Shown piece by piece: positions 22,087 to 35,520 of a stretch of 64,000 nt of DNA. The position numbers were made by a program, and so were the translations under genes. A model generated the notes under the pieces. That model searched no databases and was not told the origin of the DNA. It saw nothing but the letters and a program-made list of their open reading frames with translations. This stretch comes from Harmothoe impar (taxonomy: Eukaryota; Annelida; Polychaeta; Phyllodocida; Polynoidae), in contig OX381713.1 in the NCBI GenBank assembly GCA_947462335.1, forward strand, positions 21,196,381 through 21,260,380, given 5' to 3'. Positions within the stretch are counted from its first letter, which is position 1. Each line of letters begins with the position of its first letter.

Positions 22087-22237
22087 CCCCAGTAAACAAA
22101 TAACGTTATACAACACTTTATAACGTTATATAACGTTATATGTCAACGTTTTTCTAAGGCTCTTTAATATGAAATAACGTTATGTAAAATTTAAAACGTT
22201 ATTTTGACGTAAAATAACGTTTTTTTTGTTAGCTGGG
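22087..22237. mobile_element. Short AACGTTAT-rich MITE, copy 2
   Basis: Same family and orientation as 8557-8703: starts CCCCAGTAAACAAATAACGT, ends AACGTTTTTTTTGTTAGCTG plus GG, and is full of AACGTTATATAACGTT palindromes. It sits 45 bp upstream of a TATA box and a candidate host first exon. Confidence 0.75.
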
Positions 22238-22281
22238 ACATCTCACATGTTAAGGCGCGCAAGTCAGATTCCCACATCCTC

Positions 22282-22380
22282 TATAAAAGGTCCATAGTAC
22301 CAATGCTTCGGTTCATTCTCCATCTACTGTCGGGGTAGCAAGATTTGCTCATTTAAAGCGGTAAAAGAGGCTTCTCGCGA
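22282..22380 (+). promoter_or_regulatory. Candidate host promoter (TATAAAA and TCTCGCGA)
   Basis: TATAAAA at 22,282-22,288 and TCTCGCGA at 22,373-22,380 (a motif common in animal housekeeping promoters) precede the ATG at 22,464. The surrounding 150 nt are richer in GC and CpG than the flanks. Function is inferred. Confidence 0.4.
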
Positions 22381-22463
22381 TAGTTTGGCTTTGTCCTTCA
22401 AGGTAACTGGTCCTAGACAGGGCAGTGACCGGCACCCGGCCAGTACGGGAGAACAGAACCAAG

Positions 22464-22502
22464 ATGGCGGCGTCCAACAATGAACCTGTTTTATGTGAGG
22501 CA
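22464..22502 (+). CDS. Candidate first coding exon of a host gene (13 codons)
   Basis: The ATG lies in CAAGATGGCGGC, a perfect match to the TISU initiator consensus (SAASATGGCGGC), which doubles as a YY1 site. Thirteen codons (MAASNNEPVLCEA) run in frame to a consensus 5' splice site, GCA/GTAAGT, at 22,503. A CpG-richer, promoter-like stretch precedes it. I cannot find the next exon by eye, and the product cannot be named from 13 residues. Known TISU genes have very short 5' leaders, so transcription would be expected to begin near 22,435-22,455 rather than at the TATA box; both could be used. Chance coincidence of TISU, open frame and GTAAGT is possible but not likely. Confidence 0.5.
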
Positions 22503-25500
22503 GTAAGTATGTCAATACTACACTGATGGAAATGGTCATTCATACACATTATGAGAGACTGTTATGTGGTCCACTATCATCACAATGTGAATGATATTGG
22601 GGTAAAAGAGGGTTTTGAATATTTATGACTTGATTTGTAGGCTGGTTATATCTCAAGCCTCTGGGAAGGATGATCAATGAGTTGGATTATAGCTGAGCCG
22701 TGATAACTGTGTGTATATAGATACCATGGCTGTATTTAAGGCATTAGGGAAGAAATGTTGGTTTCTCCTGACTATAGTTAGGACTAATCCCTGAAAAGGC
22801 TGTTTTGGACCTGCTCCTAGGCAGATGCTGTGGTGTATTCATGAGCAAGGTTTGTTCTGAGGCAATTCCGCTGCTGGAACCAGCAGCATTTGAGGAAATG
22901 ATTCTCTTTATGTTGTGAGATTTAGGCCTAATACTCTAGCACTAGCCTTGGATTGGGAATTTGGAGAAGGGGTTTGATGTGTAAACTTTAGCAAAAGGCC
23001 AACATTCAAATCTTTTACGACGCCCCCCCCCCGTTTGATAGTGTGTGGAAAATGCCGAAGGTGCCGAGAATTTTCTACACCTCCCTCCTCAAGAGGGGTT
23101 AGCATTTTTACGCCCCTCCCCCCGTAACTAATAAATGCACACTTACAGGCCTTCATGAGTTAATCAATGGTCTTGGAATGCTGGATAGGCATACTCTATT
23201 TGATATTATCCAGTTGATGTAATCATTTGAAATATTAAAACATGAGAGATGAAAACTATAAAGGTTAAAATAGCAATATTCGGAATCGGGAATACCATTC
23301 AATGATACAATACCAAAACCTTAATGAGATAAGACGTAGATGTAGGTTAGAGGAACACGTGGGCGTATGGTATATTAATAGAGAGTCAGGAAAGTCAGGA
23401 ACTAGGCGGGAAGATTTATAGTTTGATCATATCGTATTGTTTTGCTGGAAGTCGACCATAAACGTATTGCAATTGGTGTTACCATTTATTTCATGCCACA
23501 AAAACTGTCTGTGACATTGGTCCACCCACCTCTTACAACAATCCAAATAGTACGCCCAAATGCTTTTAGCCACAAATTGCCCCAGAGGCTGAGCCATTCT
23601 ATCTTTTCTATCAATGACAAAAACGGATTCTAAGTGACATTACAGGGTAGTGGGCTGGGCAACAATGGATACCAGAATCCTGCCAAGAGACATTTTGCGA
23701 CCAGGTAAAGGTCATGATAGCAGCGCAGTGATCAGTCTGTTCCTTGTACCACTCTCCAGAAACTTATTGCGATGTTGTGCTGGTCTTGGGCCTACCGAAG
23801 CTAATTAATCCAATAGAGTACAATAATTGCACAAGCTCGCCCTGTTCTTCTGGGCCCTGTCTTTCTTCCATCCCTAGCTCTCTCCTTCAAACCTACACCG
23901 GAGGAGGCCATCATTGAATTCAATGTACTATCGGTACATGCTAGCAATAGAAAGAACGATGATCTGGAATTCCTTCCAGAGGGAAGCTCCAACAAAATGG
24001 CCACTGGTATCTACTAATCGCTCACATGAACGGGAAGTGTGAATATTGAATAACCAACCGCTTTATTCTACCACAAGTCAGTTCTACACGCCACAAACTG
24101 GACTGCTGCAAATATACAATGACAGTTATTGATGTTCTTTGAGAATGTAATGGTGTCTTTCTGGGTTCTGGTATTGTCCTCGGAGTGGGCAGTAAAGGTT
24201 GTGTGTTATTAGCAGGGCTGGTAATGGGCTGGTAGATTAGGGATAATGCCCTCACTAACTATGTGAGGCTAAGGGAAATGGGGCAATAGTCATTTGGTGG
24301 CAAGTGTGTCTTGTGAGTTTCTGCTTTAAGGAAATGTTTCTTTTGGTTTACGTTAAGACAGCATGACACAAAGCTATTCCTCCATTCAATGGTTTTTCAT
24401 CCTTTTAAAGCCTTATCTTTCTCTACTGATATATTTTGTGAAACCCAGAGCAACAAAGTTGGCCCCAGTAAATCATCTCCTATAGCCAAAGAACATAATG
24501 GAGGCTCTCTTGCTGTTATCTATATTTCTAAAAGTACAATATTCGGGAATTTGTCTTCCCTATTTTTAGTGGCCACTTTGTGAGAAGTATGGTTTGTTTT
24601 AGGGCCACTGATATGCCCCTAATACAAAGTCATCCTTATTCATACTAACACTATCTCACATAGTAATTACTACCCTGGGATTATTCTGCCTGTATTGCCT
24701 CATTAGTTGGATGACGTCATTAATATAAAGTGTTTCATAAAAGGACTGGTACTTAACGTTTCTGTCCGGACAAGCTTTTAGCTAATCACAATAAAAAGAA
24801 TAAGGGTGCAAGTCTTAACAGAATAGCTCTTGAACATCATTTAGGGATTATGATGGAGAGCATACTAAAAAGCTACTATGCCATACAATACCCACATAAA
24901 GTTTTAATTTAGTATGAAACATGAAGTCTCTGTTTACTGATAATAAAGACTTGAGTATTCTTTTAAAATCAAAACTAATACGATATTGGTATTATAGAAT
25001 AGCAGGTATACGCCATGTCTAATTTTGGTTACAATTTGATTTTATACGGAACTGAAGGCTTCATCTAAATATATTAATTACGACTTGGTTGTAAGCTGTA
25101 GGTGTAAAGATGATTAAATGTATACATAAGTAAAGGGTAGGAAGCCCATACACATATTTTTATCCAAATATCCGTCCTGCAGACGGCCTGAGCACAGGGC
25201 CCACATAATACAATTCATGACCACTGCCACCAAGTGAATAAGAAACAGATTTTCTCAGTATACCATTTCCTCTGTAGCACATACATAAGGACTGTCTGAA
25301 TGAAGCTTTCCTTCCTCCAGTAGAAAGATATGGAGATTTCCGGTGCCGACCAAGCAGCAGTAGCCTAGGTAGGAAATTGCCTGAAAATTGACCAGAATCC
25401 ATTTCCGTGTGTTTTGTACCAAACCAGCTGCTCCTCCGAGCCAGAGTGCATCAATAAACACGAGACAGAAAAATAGTGCAGGAATTCTGCAGAGAGTGGA

Positions 25501-25949
25501 ATCAGTAAAATAACCGTCATTTTGATTCTGATGGAATTGCACGAAGGCGTTTGCTGTCTGAAACATAGAACTGATCAAAGCTGAACAAAAGAATTCACCT
25601 TGCACATCTGCCTAAAGCAACTCTTTATAATAACCTTTTTCAGCCTGTATAAAGAATGAATATCTTTTTACTTAGCCATCACCTATAGAACTGTTAAAAT
25701 GGAAAACTTATATGGCATATTTCTGAGAACATACAGTGTCTACCATACACTTTTTTTCACATTGGCCAGGCCACAATTATAAAATATTTGATAAGTAACT
25801 GCTGTCTGTGCTAAGACTGCTGCTGAAAGATAATCTCCAAATATGAACAAAATTACCGTGGCAAATATCCAGAGTCTGCCCCAGTTTTGCTAAGTAGGGT
25901 TGGGTAATCTGAAACAATTTTCTTTTTTACTTGGCCTAGGAGGCAGTCT

Positions 25950-26460
25950 TGTCCTTCTCTGTAGATTGCTGAAAGACCAGATGTAGTTACATCAGCAGAA
26001 TCCACTTGGCTGCAGGCTCCACTCAGTCTAATCTTTGTTCCTGCCCCCAGCTTTCTGCATTATGCGGTTAAGATGATTCAATAACAGAGGCAATAGGGAA
26101 GGAAACTGGGAAACGAGAGGCGGGGAACTTTCCTCCGAAGCCAGTCATTTGCTGAGCCCACATGCTAACAGTGTTATGGTCACAGCAAGCAACTGTATCT
26201 AAAACCACTGGAGAGGGACCATGAGCTTCAGGCTTCAATCAACTGCACATGCTCTAACCATGAGGACATCTGGACAGCTGATCACAAACTTGACAAACAC
26301 AGGATTTTCAAAACACCCTGCCAATTAGTGTGCAGAGTGCATGTCTGTGGTTTCCTTAGACAGGAAGTGATGAATCTGATGATGTAGAGCTGCTGTGCTT
26401 GGTTGTTGCAGCCATACCCCTTTTAAATAGTCTTTCTCTGATTGGCTGTTACTCGTGGAT
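25950..26460 (-). repeat. Dispersed repeat of about 520 bp, copy 2 (inverted)
   Basis: Reverse complement of 16,490-17,012, alignable by eye over nearly its whole length with frequent substitutions, so the copies are old. Confidence 0.75.
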
Positions 26461-29400
26461 ATTATAAATATGTCCAGTCAGCAATTGCAACCGTTTATCT
26501 TTTCTTTTAATATCTCTCATCTACAAAAAGGTATGGGCCTATATGTTTAAGAGAATGGCAAACGATCCTTCAATAACTTAATAGGAAACCTTCCACATAA
26601 TATGAACTACCTCTGATTCAATTTAACCAATCCACTGACGTGATATGCACACCATGTGACCAGGATCAGCTGTAATGAAATGCGACATACCCGATTGTGC
26701 TCTTAGAGTACCTTCTCCAGATCTGGCAAATAAATTAATCAAACACCTCATCCGTTTAACTACAGACTGTAATTTGGCTACCATTGGGGACCAATTAAGT
26801 ATAGATTTGTTTGCCAGTGGCTGCTGCCCCGATATCCCTCTGTGCTCCTACCTCCATACCTCACATGTGAGTGTTAGTTTCCTTTTGTTAGGCTAATCTT
26901 ACAGTCCTTGATCCAGCCTCTTGTCGTAGGGGATAAACTCAAGCAGGGGAAGCCAAGTGCCATAGTTATAGCCTTTTGGTGATAGAATATTCCTGATGAG
27001 GAATATGGGGGAAAAGCTTGGGCTAGTCAGTTTAGTATGGTATTCATTTACCAGGCTCTGCTATCGATATGTAAGCTAGGCACCAAAATCAGCTACCCTA
27101 TGCCAAAACCTCTATGATAGAGATGACAGTCTATTGTATTCAATACTCTGTATTTCCCATTTTCTGCAATTCCTGTACATGTACCTGTTCACAGCTGTGG
27201 TACCATTTACCAGCTTCGCTAAATTCAAACAGGGGTCAATTTGGTGTATTTGCTGTTGTCTGGCTACAATTGAAATGGCACTGTGACTGTTTATCATTTG
27301 TGACTAAATGGAAGCATAAATTAAATGGCTATGGTGCCATCATGATACATATATCTAGTAGTGGGGGAGTCCACACACACTTAGCTAGGGTAGTGGGTTA
27401 AGCAAAGGTAGGGTTTAGTGTGGATGATAAGAATCGAAATACCCTGTCCTGATAAGGTAGCATAGAGGTTAGGTGATAAGAAAAGGCTTTAAGCAGTAGG
27501 TCTCGATAATAGGGTCTTTTACCAACACCTAAGTCGTCGCTGGTGTAGGAGGAAAGGTGAGGTGAAAGAGACCAGTGGCCAAGAGAAGTGGTCACGTCCT
27601 TCTTTAGGCAGTCAGGTCTCGTAGCAGCACATGGTCTACGTCAGCCCCTGCAGTATCCATTGTTGCTGCTGGTCATTGTGTATGGAGAGTGTAGGGTGGG
27701 AGGCATCAGAGTGTCAGACCCTGAGAAGGTCCCTGAGAAGGTAGTCCTACACAGACTCCTTCCACAATGAGGTAAGGGACCTGATTGTATGAACGCCATT
27801 TCTGTACTAATGGACTACCTACATTGGGATGATTGGCATTTTGTTTCTCGAGTCACCTTGTATAGACAAACATCGTGTTTCTTGCGATGTAAGATGTAAT
27901 TCTGTTTTATGGAGAACCCAGCCAGGAAGAAGCCCTTCTAAAAAAAGGCCCCCACAGTGTCCGTTGATTACTGCTTGGTAAAAATCCCCCGCTGGTACAG
28001 TTAGCTGAGTTAGGTAAAAACATGTAACAAGGCCTTCCACAGTGTTGCTGTAAAAAAGAGATGACAATTTCATAACACTTTCCTTGTAAAATGGGATTGG
28101 ATGTAGGGAGAGCCGCTCAATTTGGAGCCAGCTGTCGCTATTTCACCAATTGTTTTATTGCTATTTTGGATACTAGTAAAACAAAAGGGGTAATGGTGGT
28201 TGATAATTGCACAGGAATGAGGAAGTAGGGAATGAAACAGGCATGGCATAAACAGGCAGCAAATCATAGGAAAAAGGAATTGTAATATGGATCTGTATCA
28301 CACTTAAGCCCCAGATTTCAACAAAACCTGCAGGGTAAATGGTGAAAGCAACATGGGAAAAGTACAATTTCACTGTCTTTACTGAGATAAAGATTGTATA
28401 AACATATGTGACCAGACACCGAATTGATGTCCGAGGTGACACATACTGTAACTCAAAACCTAAATGAAACCGTTTTCAAACACTCAATCAAAATACGAAC
28501 CATGCAGACTATAGATAAAGGACTAGTTGCTGTCATGTTTCCGCCATATTAATGCTGCTGAAGAAGGTTTATGATTATCCCAGGGGCTACTTTGCTTTCG
28601 TCCCAATCACCTTGGACCAATAGATTGTTGTATGATTATTGCTCAAGATTCCATGTCAATCCTTATGATATCATTCCTTCTACAAAATCAAAAAGAGGGA
28701 GAACGATAACTGTATTTCCGTCAGTCACCATAATGCTACTTTCAGAATTGACAGGCATTGGCTTTTAGATACAAGTAAGAAATCAAAAGTGACAGCAAGA
28801 AAGGATATGAAATGTTCCTTTGTTAAGGCAGCAATTGAAGTGGCTTTTTGTGAGGACTTTTTAAAGCACTGCACAATGGTGCTGAACATTTTATAGAAAG
28901 AAAGTCCATTAATTGCTGAAGAGGTAAAAGGACTTGATGAAGGATTTCTTATCAGCTGCTTTCATAATAGACAACAGATGGAGTGGCCTTTATCTGTGCT
29001 AAAGTAATCCTTAATGAAGGGTGCTGGTTTTTAAAGTAGACCAGCACTGGCTGTCATTTCTTGTGCACCTTTGGTGTCTAAGTCTGCAGATCAAAAATAC
29101 CAGCGATAGTGTCACTGTGGAGATTTTCTCCAGGCTGTACAGTAAGGAGATAGAGCCATATTAATGTTAATGCAGAAATTGAACAATCTCTAGTCCCTAT
29201 GAGTTGTTAGTACAGACATATGAGTGCAACAGTAAAAATGACCAATGATAACCCTGTCCATTATATTTGACTGGTTGAAAGTCTGCAGCTTTGATAACTA
29301 GTGTTTGATTCACAGCTGATTATCTGGCAACTATGAAAGTTTTCTAGAGTTTCTGTTCACTACTGTCAATGATTTATTTAGGTCGTTTTCAACAAAACTC

Positions 29401-30179
29401 ATCGAAACTGCTTCATTGCGAGATTATCCGGTTGAAATATCCTGCAAAGGTGAGCTTCTGTATTGACTGCTGCAGTAATATCTTACTAATGATCAATCTA
29501 TTTGAAAAAAGCTGCTTCTATTTCTTCCTGGACCTTCCACATCTCCTATGTGAGAAGGCAGTGTATTCGGATGCTTTTGTTCTTGTTACTTTGTATTTGT
29601 CCACACTCAGATAGGCTCAGAGCATTGAGGTAAATCTAAACTTCTCTGTTTGACGTCAGTAGATTCTATTTCCAATCGGACAATACCTGAAAGGATGTAT
29701 AATATAACAATTGTGTGTGGCTTTCTATAGGAGACCCCATGATAATTTAATCATCCTGATTGTTAAGAGACTTTAGAACAGGAGGAGAACAGTGATAAGA
29801 AACATTGCCTTCAGGGAAAGCCCAATGTCTGACATATCTATATCAGATGCCTCATGTGCCACACTGTATTTGTCGATCCACAGTTGATAGCTGATACATC
29901 CAAACACAACATACCTTTAATGGTGCATATTTTGAATTGAATGGTTCTGTGTTTTGTCAAATAAAAACACATATTTGATCAACCTGCATAAAAGCATCAA
30001 TTCAATCTTTATGTTAGCAGCTGTGACTTTGTCCCTAAAATAGAGCTGCCACAGCAGGAAGTTCACATTCCGTGGATTGATACAATCAGACATAATGCTG
30101 TATTTCATAATAAAGTAATAGTAAATAAAACATAATTCTCCTATAATTATTCTTTAACAATATTTTCTATCACTCACGT

Positions 30180-30900
30180 AAGCAGCTGGAATTCAATACA
30201 GTTGCATCAGCCCTGCATAACTATCATGATCTCTTCCGTTGTATAAACACTCATGTCACGTGTCTTCTCCACTGCATGATTCTGTCACGCCCCGCAATTA
30301 CTGACATATGTCTGTCACGTTCTGCAATTATTGACAGATGGTCATGGATGAGGCAGGTATTGATTCTTACCCGGGTTACTTCATCAAGTCATCCATCACA
30401 CTTGGCAGGATGAGCTGCGTGTATCACCTGCTCACTGCACACTGACCAGTTCAGTACAGGCCTGAGGAGAATGGTTTCTAGGATGTAATGTAGGGGATAC
30501 CATGCAGTGATGTGCAGGGGACAGGTAATATATAAGGGTGGAGTAGATTAGAGAGACAAACAGACAAGCAGACAGACAGACAGACAGAAAAAAAGGAGTG
30601 ATAGATAGATAGAGAAGCATACAGGCTGGCAAACAGACAGATCGACAGAGCCAGACAGATAGACAGACAGAGATAGAGAGGCAAAGACAGAGCCATAGCG
30701 ATAGATGAGATAAAATAATGGCATGGGAGTGTCAGATGGAGCAGCAAGGAGATGAGTAGCTGAGGTGGGTTAGCATTCTGGCTCACAGCTCTATGTTAGG
30801 AAATCATAAGCAGCTCACAGGGTGGTCTTGTTTGTTTACCCCTTGTGAAATGTTTTTATTTTACCATTTTTCTCTACACTATTTTTTGTGGGATGTAAAC
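30180..30900 (+). repeat. Dispersed repeat, with GACA/GATA microsatellite
   Basis: Alignable with 32,040-32,790 (same strand) and with 8155-8940 (opposite strand). It carries a run of GACA, CAGA and GATA repeats at 30,555-30,690. Long ORFs on the minus strand are translations of that microsatellite. Confidence 0.75.
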
Positions 30901-32039
30901 AATGTGGTATTCAAGACACTTTTGGCCTCACCATGCATTCTAACATGGGCTTGATATATTGACAATGTTGATACTGAACAGATGAAGAGCCATGAGGAAG
31001 GAAGGCCGAGTTAGAGACCGCAATCAGGCTGGGGGGATATGTGGGGAGGGGGAGGTAAGTAACAGCTGAACCTGCATTTAATTGAAATGCTGGATTCATG
31101 ATTATGATATGCAGAATTCGAGGTAAAAGAAAAAAAGGTGATATCTTATTAGGATAACTTTATATGTGGGTCTCACACTTTGCGTAAACTGGAATTATCC
31201 CCAAATTGTCGCAAATATTGCTCAATCTTATCGTATTACGTCAATACTCATGAGTAAACACTCAATTAGGTCTAATTGAAAATTTATGGGAGTAATAAAA
31301 TCAAGTAATGGCTTACTGTATTATCATGAGTTACTCTCACAATAATAGATATTATCTAGGTTGATAAAGTCCAACTGTCTCTTACAGGAATTCAAATGCA
31401 ACTCTTCGTCCTTATCGATTTATTCCTTGCACTTCTAGAGCTTTATTATTCTCAATGCGCCAATGCTGATTATTTATCATTCTGGCTCAGTTTATTTCTC
31501 CTCCGACACCTTTTAACTGAATTCATTTATGAAGGTATCATGTGGAACGTGCTTTTATGACAAGACTAAATAAATTGAAGACACTGAAAGCAACATCAAA
31601 ATAAAGACAGAAGAAATGCTACGGGATTTGTGGCCATACAAATGGCAAAATGTGATTGTTGCCAGGAGGTCTGTCAGAACAAGAGTCATCGCATATGTGC
31701 ATAGTCAAGGGGCACAATGGCGATACTTGTGATCCATCCATGTATCCCTGGATGGCCATATCATGCTGGACCTAATGGGGTGTGTTGTTTACAAGGGTGT
31801 GGAAGGGGGGGTCTACAGCATATAGAGCTGGATATAAGTGCCTATGAAATGGCTAAGCATATGGCCAAGTGAGTAGCCAGAATGATATTTGGATCTTGTT
31901 CTGTCACATGTAAAGCTTCAATTCTAGAGCCATAATGTTCGTGCCATACAAGAAATTGTGAAATAGTTATGTCAGCTCCTCTCTTAAATTACAGTGATGC
32001 ATGTACATGTTAGGAAGATCAGGTTAAAGCTAGATCAAT

Positions 32040-32790
32040 TATTCAATTAAGCTGGTGTTCCATACAATTCAATCAGCCCTGCATAGCTTTTTCCTGTATG
32101 GTTCATGATTCCTTCCCTTGCATAAACACTAATATCACAGAGTCTCCATTGCCTGCTTGTGTCATGTCCCCCAATTACTGACGTATGTCTGTCACGTTCT
32201 GCAATTATTGGCAGATGTCCGTCAATGAGGCAGGTATTGATTCTTACCAAGGTTACTTCACGCCTATGTCATCCATCACACCCTGCAGGATGAGCAGCTG
32301 TATCACCTGCTCACTGCACTCTAGACCAGTTCTGAGGAAAATAGTTGCTAGGATGTTAAGCAGGGAATAAAGAAATGAAGGCCAGTTTAGGGCAGGAGAA
32401 AGGTGTGGGAAAAGGGATTGGTATGAGGTGATACAAACAGACAGAGACATGCAGAGATACACAATTATAAGAGGCAGGCGGACAGACAGAGCCATAGCGA
32501 GAGACAAATAGACAACAACAGAATCATTGACAGAAAAGATAGATGCGATCGAAGAAGGGCATAGGAATATCAGAGTGGAGAAGCAGGGAGGAGAGTAGCT
32601 GAGATATGGGTCAGCACCCCAGCTCACAGTCCCTGACACCTGCCTATGTCCCTGTCAGCTACTGATGAGCAGCTCACAAACCTGCTCTGTGTGTTTACCC
32701 CTAGGTAAATACCTTTTTGCCCTTTCTCTCTATAATACTTTGTGTGCCAAGTAAACAATGATGTGGGCCATTTCTTCCTTTCAACACTGA
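32040..32790 (+). repeat. Dispersed repeat, second direct copy
   Basis: Shares GTCACGTTCTGCAATTATTG, GAGGCAGGTATTGATTCTTA and the GAGCAGCTC..TGTTTACCC end block with 30,180-30,900. A shorter GACA/CAGA tract is at 32,430-32,500. Confidence 0.75.
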
Positions 32791-32952
32791 CCTGATATGT
32801 TGCCAATGTTGATACTAGCAAGACCTGTATGTGAAAGGAAGACAGAGGGAGAGACCACAATAAGGTAGGGGATAGGTAGGGATGGAGGGTGGGGGTTAGG
32901 TTACAACCCAACCTATCTTGAAGTGAGATACTTGATTTTGCTGTAGGCATTA

Positions 32953-33328
32953 CAAACTGATCAATATTCCTAGGCTCCCTATACGACCAATCTCTCAGTC
33001 ACTAGTGCCTAACGTAGTTAGTCATTTTTTGGCTCCCTATACGACTAACCTAGGTAAGTCATTATTGTCAGCTTGGTCAGTACTGACCAACCAACCTTAG
33101 TCTTTTAATTTCCAGGGGGGAGCCACTGAATGGTGATCAAGGTATCTTACAGGTGGCCCCAACTAGTGGTATACAAATACAACACACCAATGATGAACCT
33201 AGGTTAGCCACTACTGACTGACCCCTCAGTCATTTTTGAATATAACTTTGCCATTATGACTAACACTCATATGACGAACCTAGGATAGACTGTACTGACT
33301 AACCCTTTCAATCTATGGACCTTCAGTG
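32953..33328 (-). mobile_element. MITE with GACTAACC/GGTTAGTC repeats, copy 1 (reverse)
   Basis: About 376 bp, the reverse complement of the element at 46,514-46,872. Right end GGACCTTCAGTG matches the other copy's CACTGAAAATCC; the left end is decayed. Internal GACTAACCTAGG-type repeats and the block GGTGGCCCCAACTAGTGG are shared. No ORF. Confidence 0.8.
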
Positions 33329-35269
33329 CAGAAAAAACATTTTAAAACTGCAGTATTATGTTGGTGATGGTGACTATGGTGCTTGTAGGTTGTAGTAAGG
33401 CCACTTCCAGCGATGCAGCTTCAGCCTGTGGCCTCATGACCTAGGGAGATAGAGGAGGGACGCCAGTGGGTGGGTATGCCTAAAAGCTATTGGTGGCTGG
33501 AGAGGGGTTGGCAAACAAGTGCCGCAGACTGCAACAAATGACAGCCTGTGGCGATGTGCTACAAGGCATTGGGGTCACTGGAATGGCAGAGAAGGGGGGG
33601 TTGAGGTATTTGGCTGGACTATGTAGTCGTAGAATCTGACCCAGCTGTAATGGTGGAGATATTTCCATGATGAAATTAATTCTATTTTGAATTTCCAAAA
33701 TGTATGAAACTCCAATTTTAAATGGAATGTACTTAGTTAGAGGCACTGTTTGAGGGATGGTCTGAGGTGTACTAGTATGCTTTTAAGGACTAGTGTTGGT
33801 ATGAAAAATTATTGTCATAGGCGTGGAACCATATCGACTAAAACCAATGGGATACCCAGTGTATCTTGAGTGCCATTTCTTTCTGCTGTCTGTGGCACCT
33901 CCTATGAGAACCCCATGGCTTCACATGGTTTAAACCAAGCCTGCAATTAGTTCAAGGACGTCCTCCTATGTCAAAGGTGGCCTTTGGATCCCACAGACTA
34001 AACATGCTAAGCCCCTCTAATGGCCCTATTAGTTGCTATTACTGCCGCTTGTTTGAATTAGTGTCTTCCATTATAGTGCCATCATGTTAAGTTATTGACT
34101 TAAATTAACTTCTTATTTATTCAGTGAGAGAGAATATAACCTTCCTATCATTGTGACACACCGGAATCACAACCTCGCGACATTCAATATCCTGCAGTGC
34201 GAGTCGACCTTTATCTTTAGAAGTTTGGCCATTTTATACTATACTCTTTACTGCATAACTGTCTGCATTTAAATGAGTTAGATACTTTAATTCCAATTGA
34301 TGACACTTAAAGCCGCTTAATGTCATTATGACCTTTCTGTAACATTTACATGGCAGTTACTGAACATAAAGTTGCTTAAAGTGTTCCTTTAAACATCTTT
34401 AATTTCCTTAAATGCAAACATTCATGCAGTGCTTGCAGGGGCATTTTGTTTGGACTTTGTGATTCCTGCCAGCAGAACATATTGTACATTCTCGATTGAT
34501 TAAAGTGGGTACCAGCTCTTCATGAGCTACTAATAGAACGGCCATCAATCAGGGTAAGACAAAGGTACAAGAATGTACATTCACTACTCTCTGGGTGCTT
34601 GAATAAAAGAAGGCCTCTTTAAGTAGTTTGTCCACGCCCCCTAAGTGGGTGCTTACTAATGAATGACCCATCAGCACAATCAGCATGTCTACCAGGGGAC
34701 GCCACCAAACAGACTGGGCAATGGAGGCAGGTCAGGTGGTCAACATAGCACCCAAGTAGTCATAGCAACACCTGACAAAGAAAGGGGGTGAGTGCTGATG
34801 TCTAGAATTCAGTGATTCTATTGGGAAAACATTTGCATTTGTACTCACTGATTTGAGCCTGGAGAGGTTGGGCTTATGCCATATGGTACACATTTTTCTT
34901 AAAAACAAAGTCTATCACCTCTGCATATAGACTATATGGGTCAAAAGCTAGCAAATATTAGCACATATTGGAACTCACAGAAAACAATGTCAATTAATTG
35001 TCATATGGCCCCTTGCATTCACTTCACAACTGAATGCGAGGCATGTTTGAGACTCAAAACTGTGAAAAAGAAAGCTTATATATTTTTCAGCAGTAATTTG
35101 CTAACTTATAATGTCCACTATAGTGATGCTTGACACATTCTGGGATAACGCCCAAATGTTTTACAAATGGCTGCATTACCTGAGGGCGGCACCTACTGAA
35201 GTATCTTTCAGCACGAGGACTTGACAGCTTGCCCAGGCCCACCTATAAATCCCAGGGCCCAGAACGGTT

Positions 35270-35520
35270 GATCACGTGAATAATTAACCATAAATGGCAC
35301 CCAAAATGGCGGACTTAATGACTGCTATCACGCCATATCGCGAGAAGTGGGAGAAAAAGTGTGCACCATGTCACCGGCTACAATGACCTGTGTTAATTAC
35401 AGAAGGCGTCATTACCCGTTACAGCAGTGAACTAATCCACCTACAGATGGCGCCCTGAGAACAATCTCACACAATCACACCATATCACGTGAAATCTCGC
35501 GAGGAAACACTCAAGTGAGC
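35270..35520. promoter_or_regulatory. Promoter-like patch with CACGTG and TCTCGCGAG motifs
   Basis: Contains two TCACGTGAA E-boxes (near 35,274 and 35,487), CGCGAGAAG at 35,339, ATCTCGCGAGG near 35,497 and AAAATGGCGGAC (near 35,304). The latter opens a 26-codon ORF (MADLMTAITPYREKWEKKC...) ending in TGA with no obvious splice donor. It may be a small promoter; direction is unclear. Confidence 0.3.

Larger units (their letters stand above)
22503..32950. other. Presumed intronic/intergenic DNA with repeats
   Basis: No exon could be supported. It holds C-rich runs (23,020-23,120), a repeat at 25,950-26,460, sequence at 27,560-27,770 related in reverse to 15,260-15,360, and two copies of a dispersed repeat at 30.2 and 32.0 kb. 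If the exon at 22,464 is real, part of this is its first intron. Confidence 0.5.

Noticed and set aside
30540..30700. Regularly spaced short repeats considered as a CRISPR array
   Set aside because: They are contiguous tetranucleotide microsatellites without spacers, in a eukaryotic genome.
30432..30786. Minus-strand ORFs rich in Cys, Leu and Ser (LSVCLSVCLS type)
   Set aside because: They are translations of the GACA/CAGA microsatellite in a dispersed repeat.
32253..32639. 128-codon minus-strand ORF
   Set aside because: It lies in a dispersed repeat, and the aligned copy at 30.2 kb does not preserve the frame.
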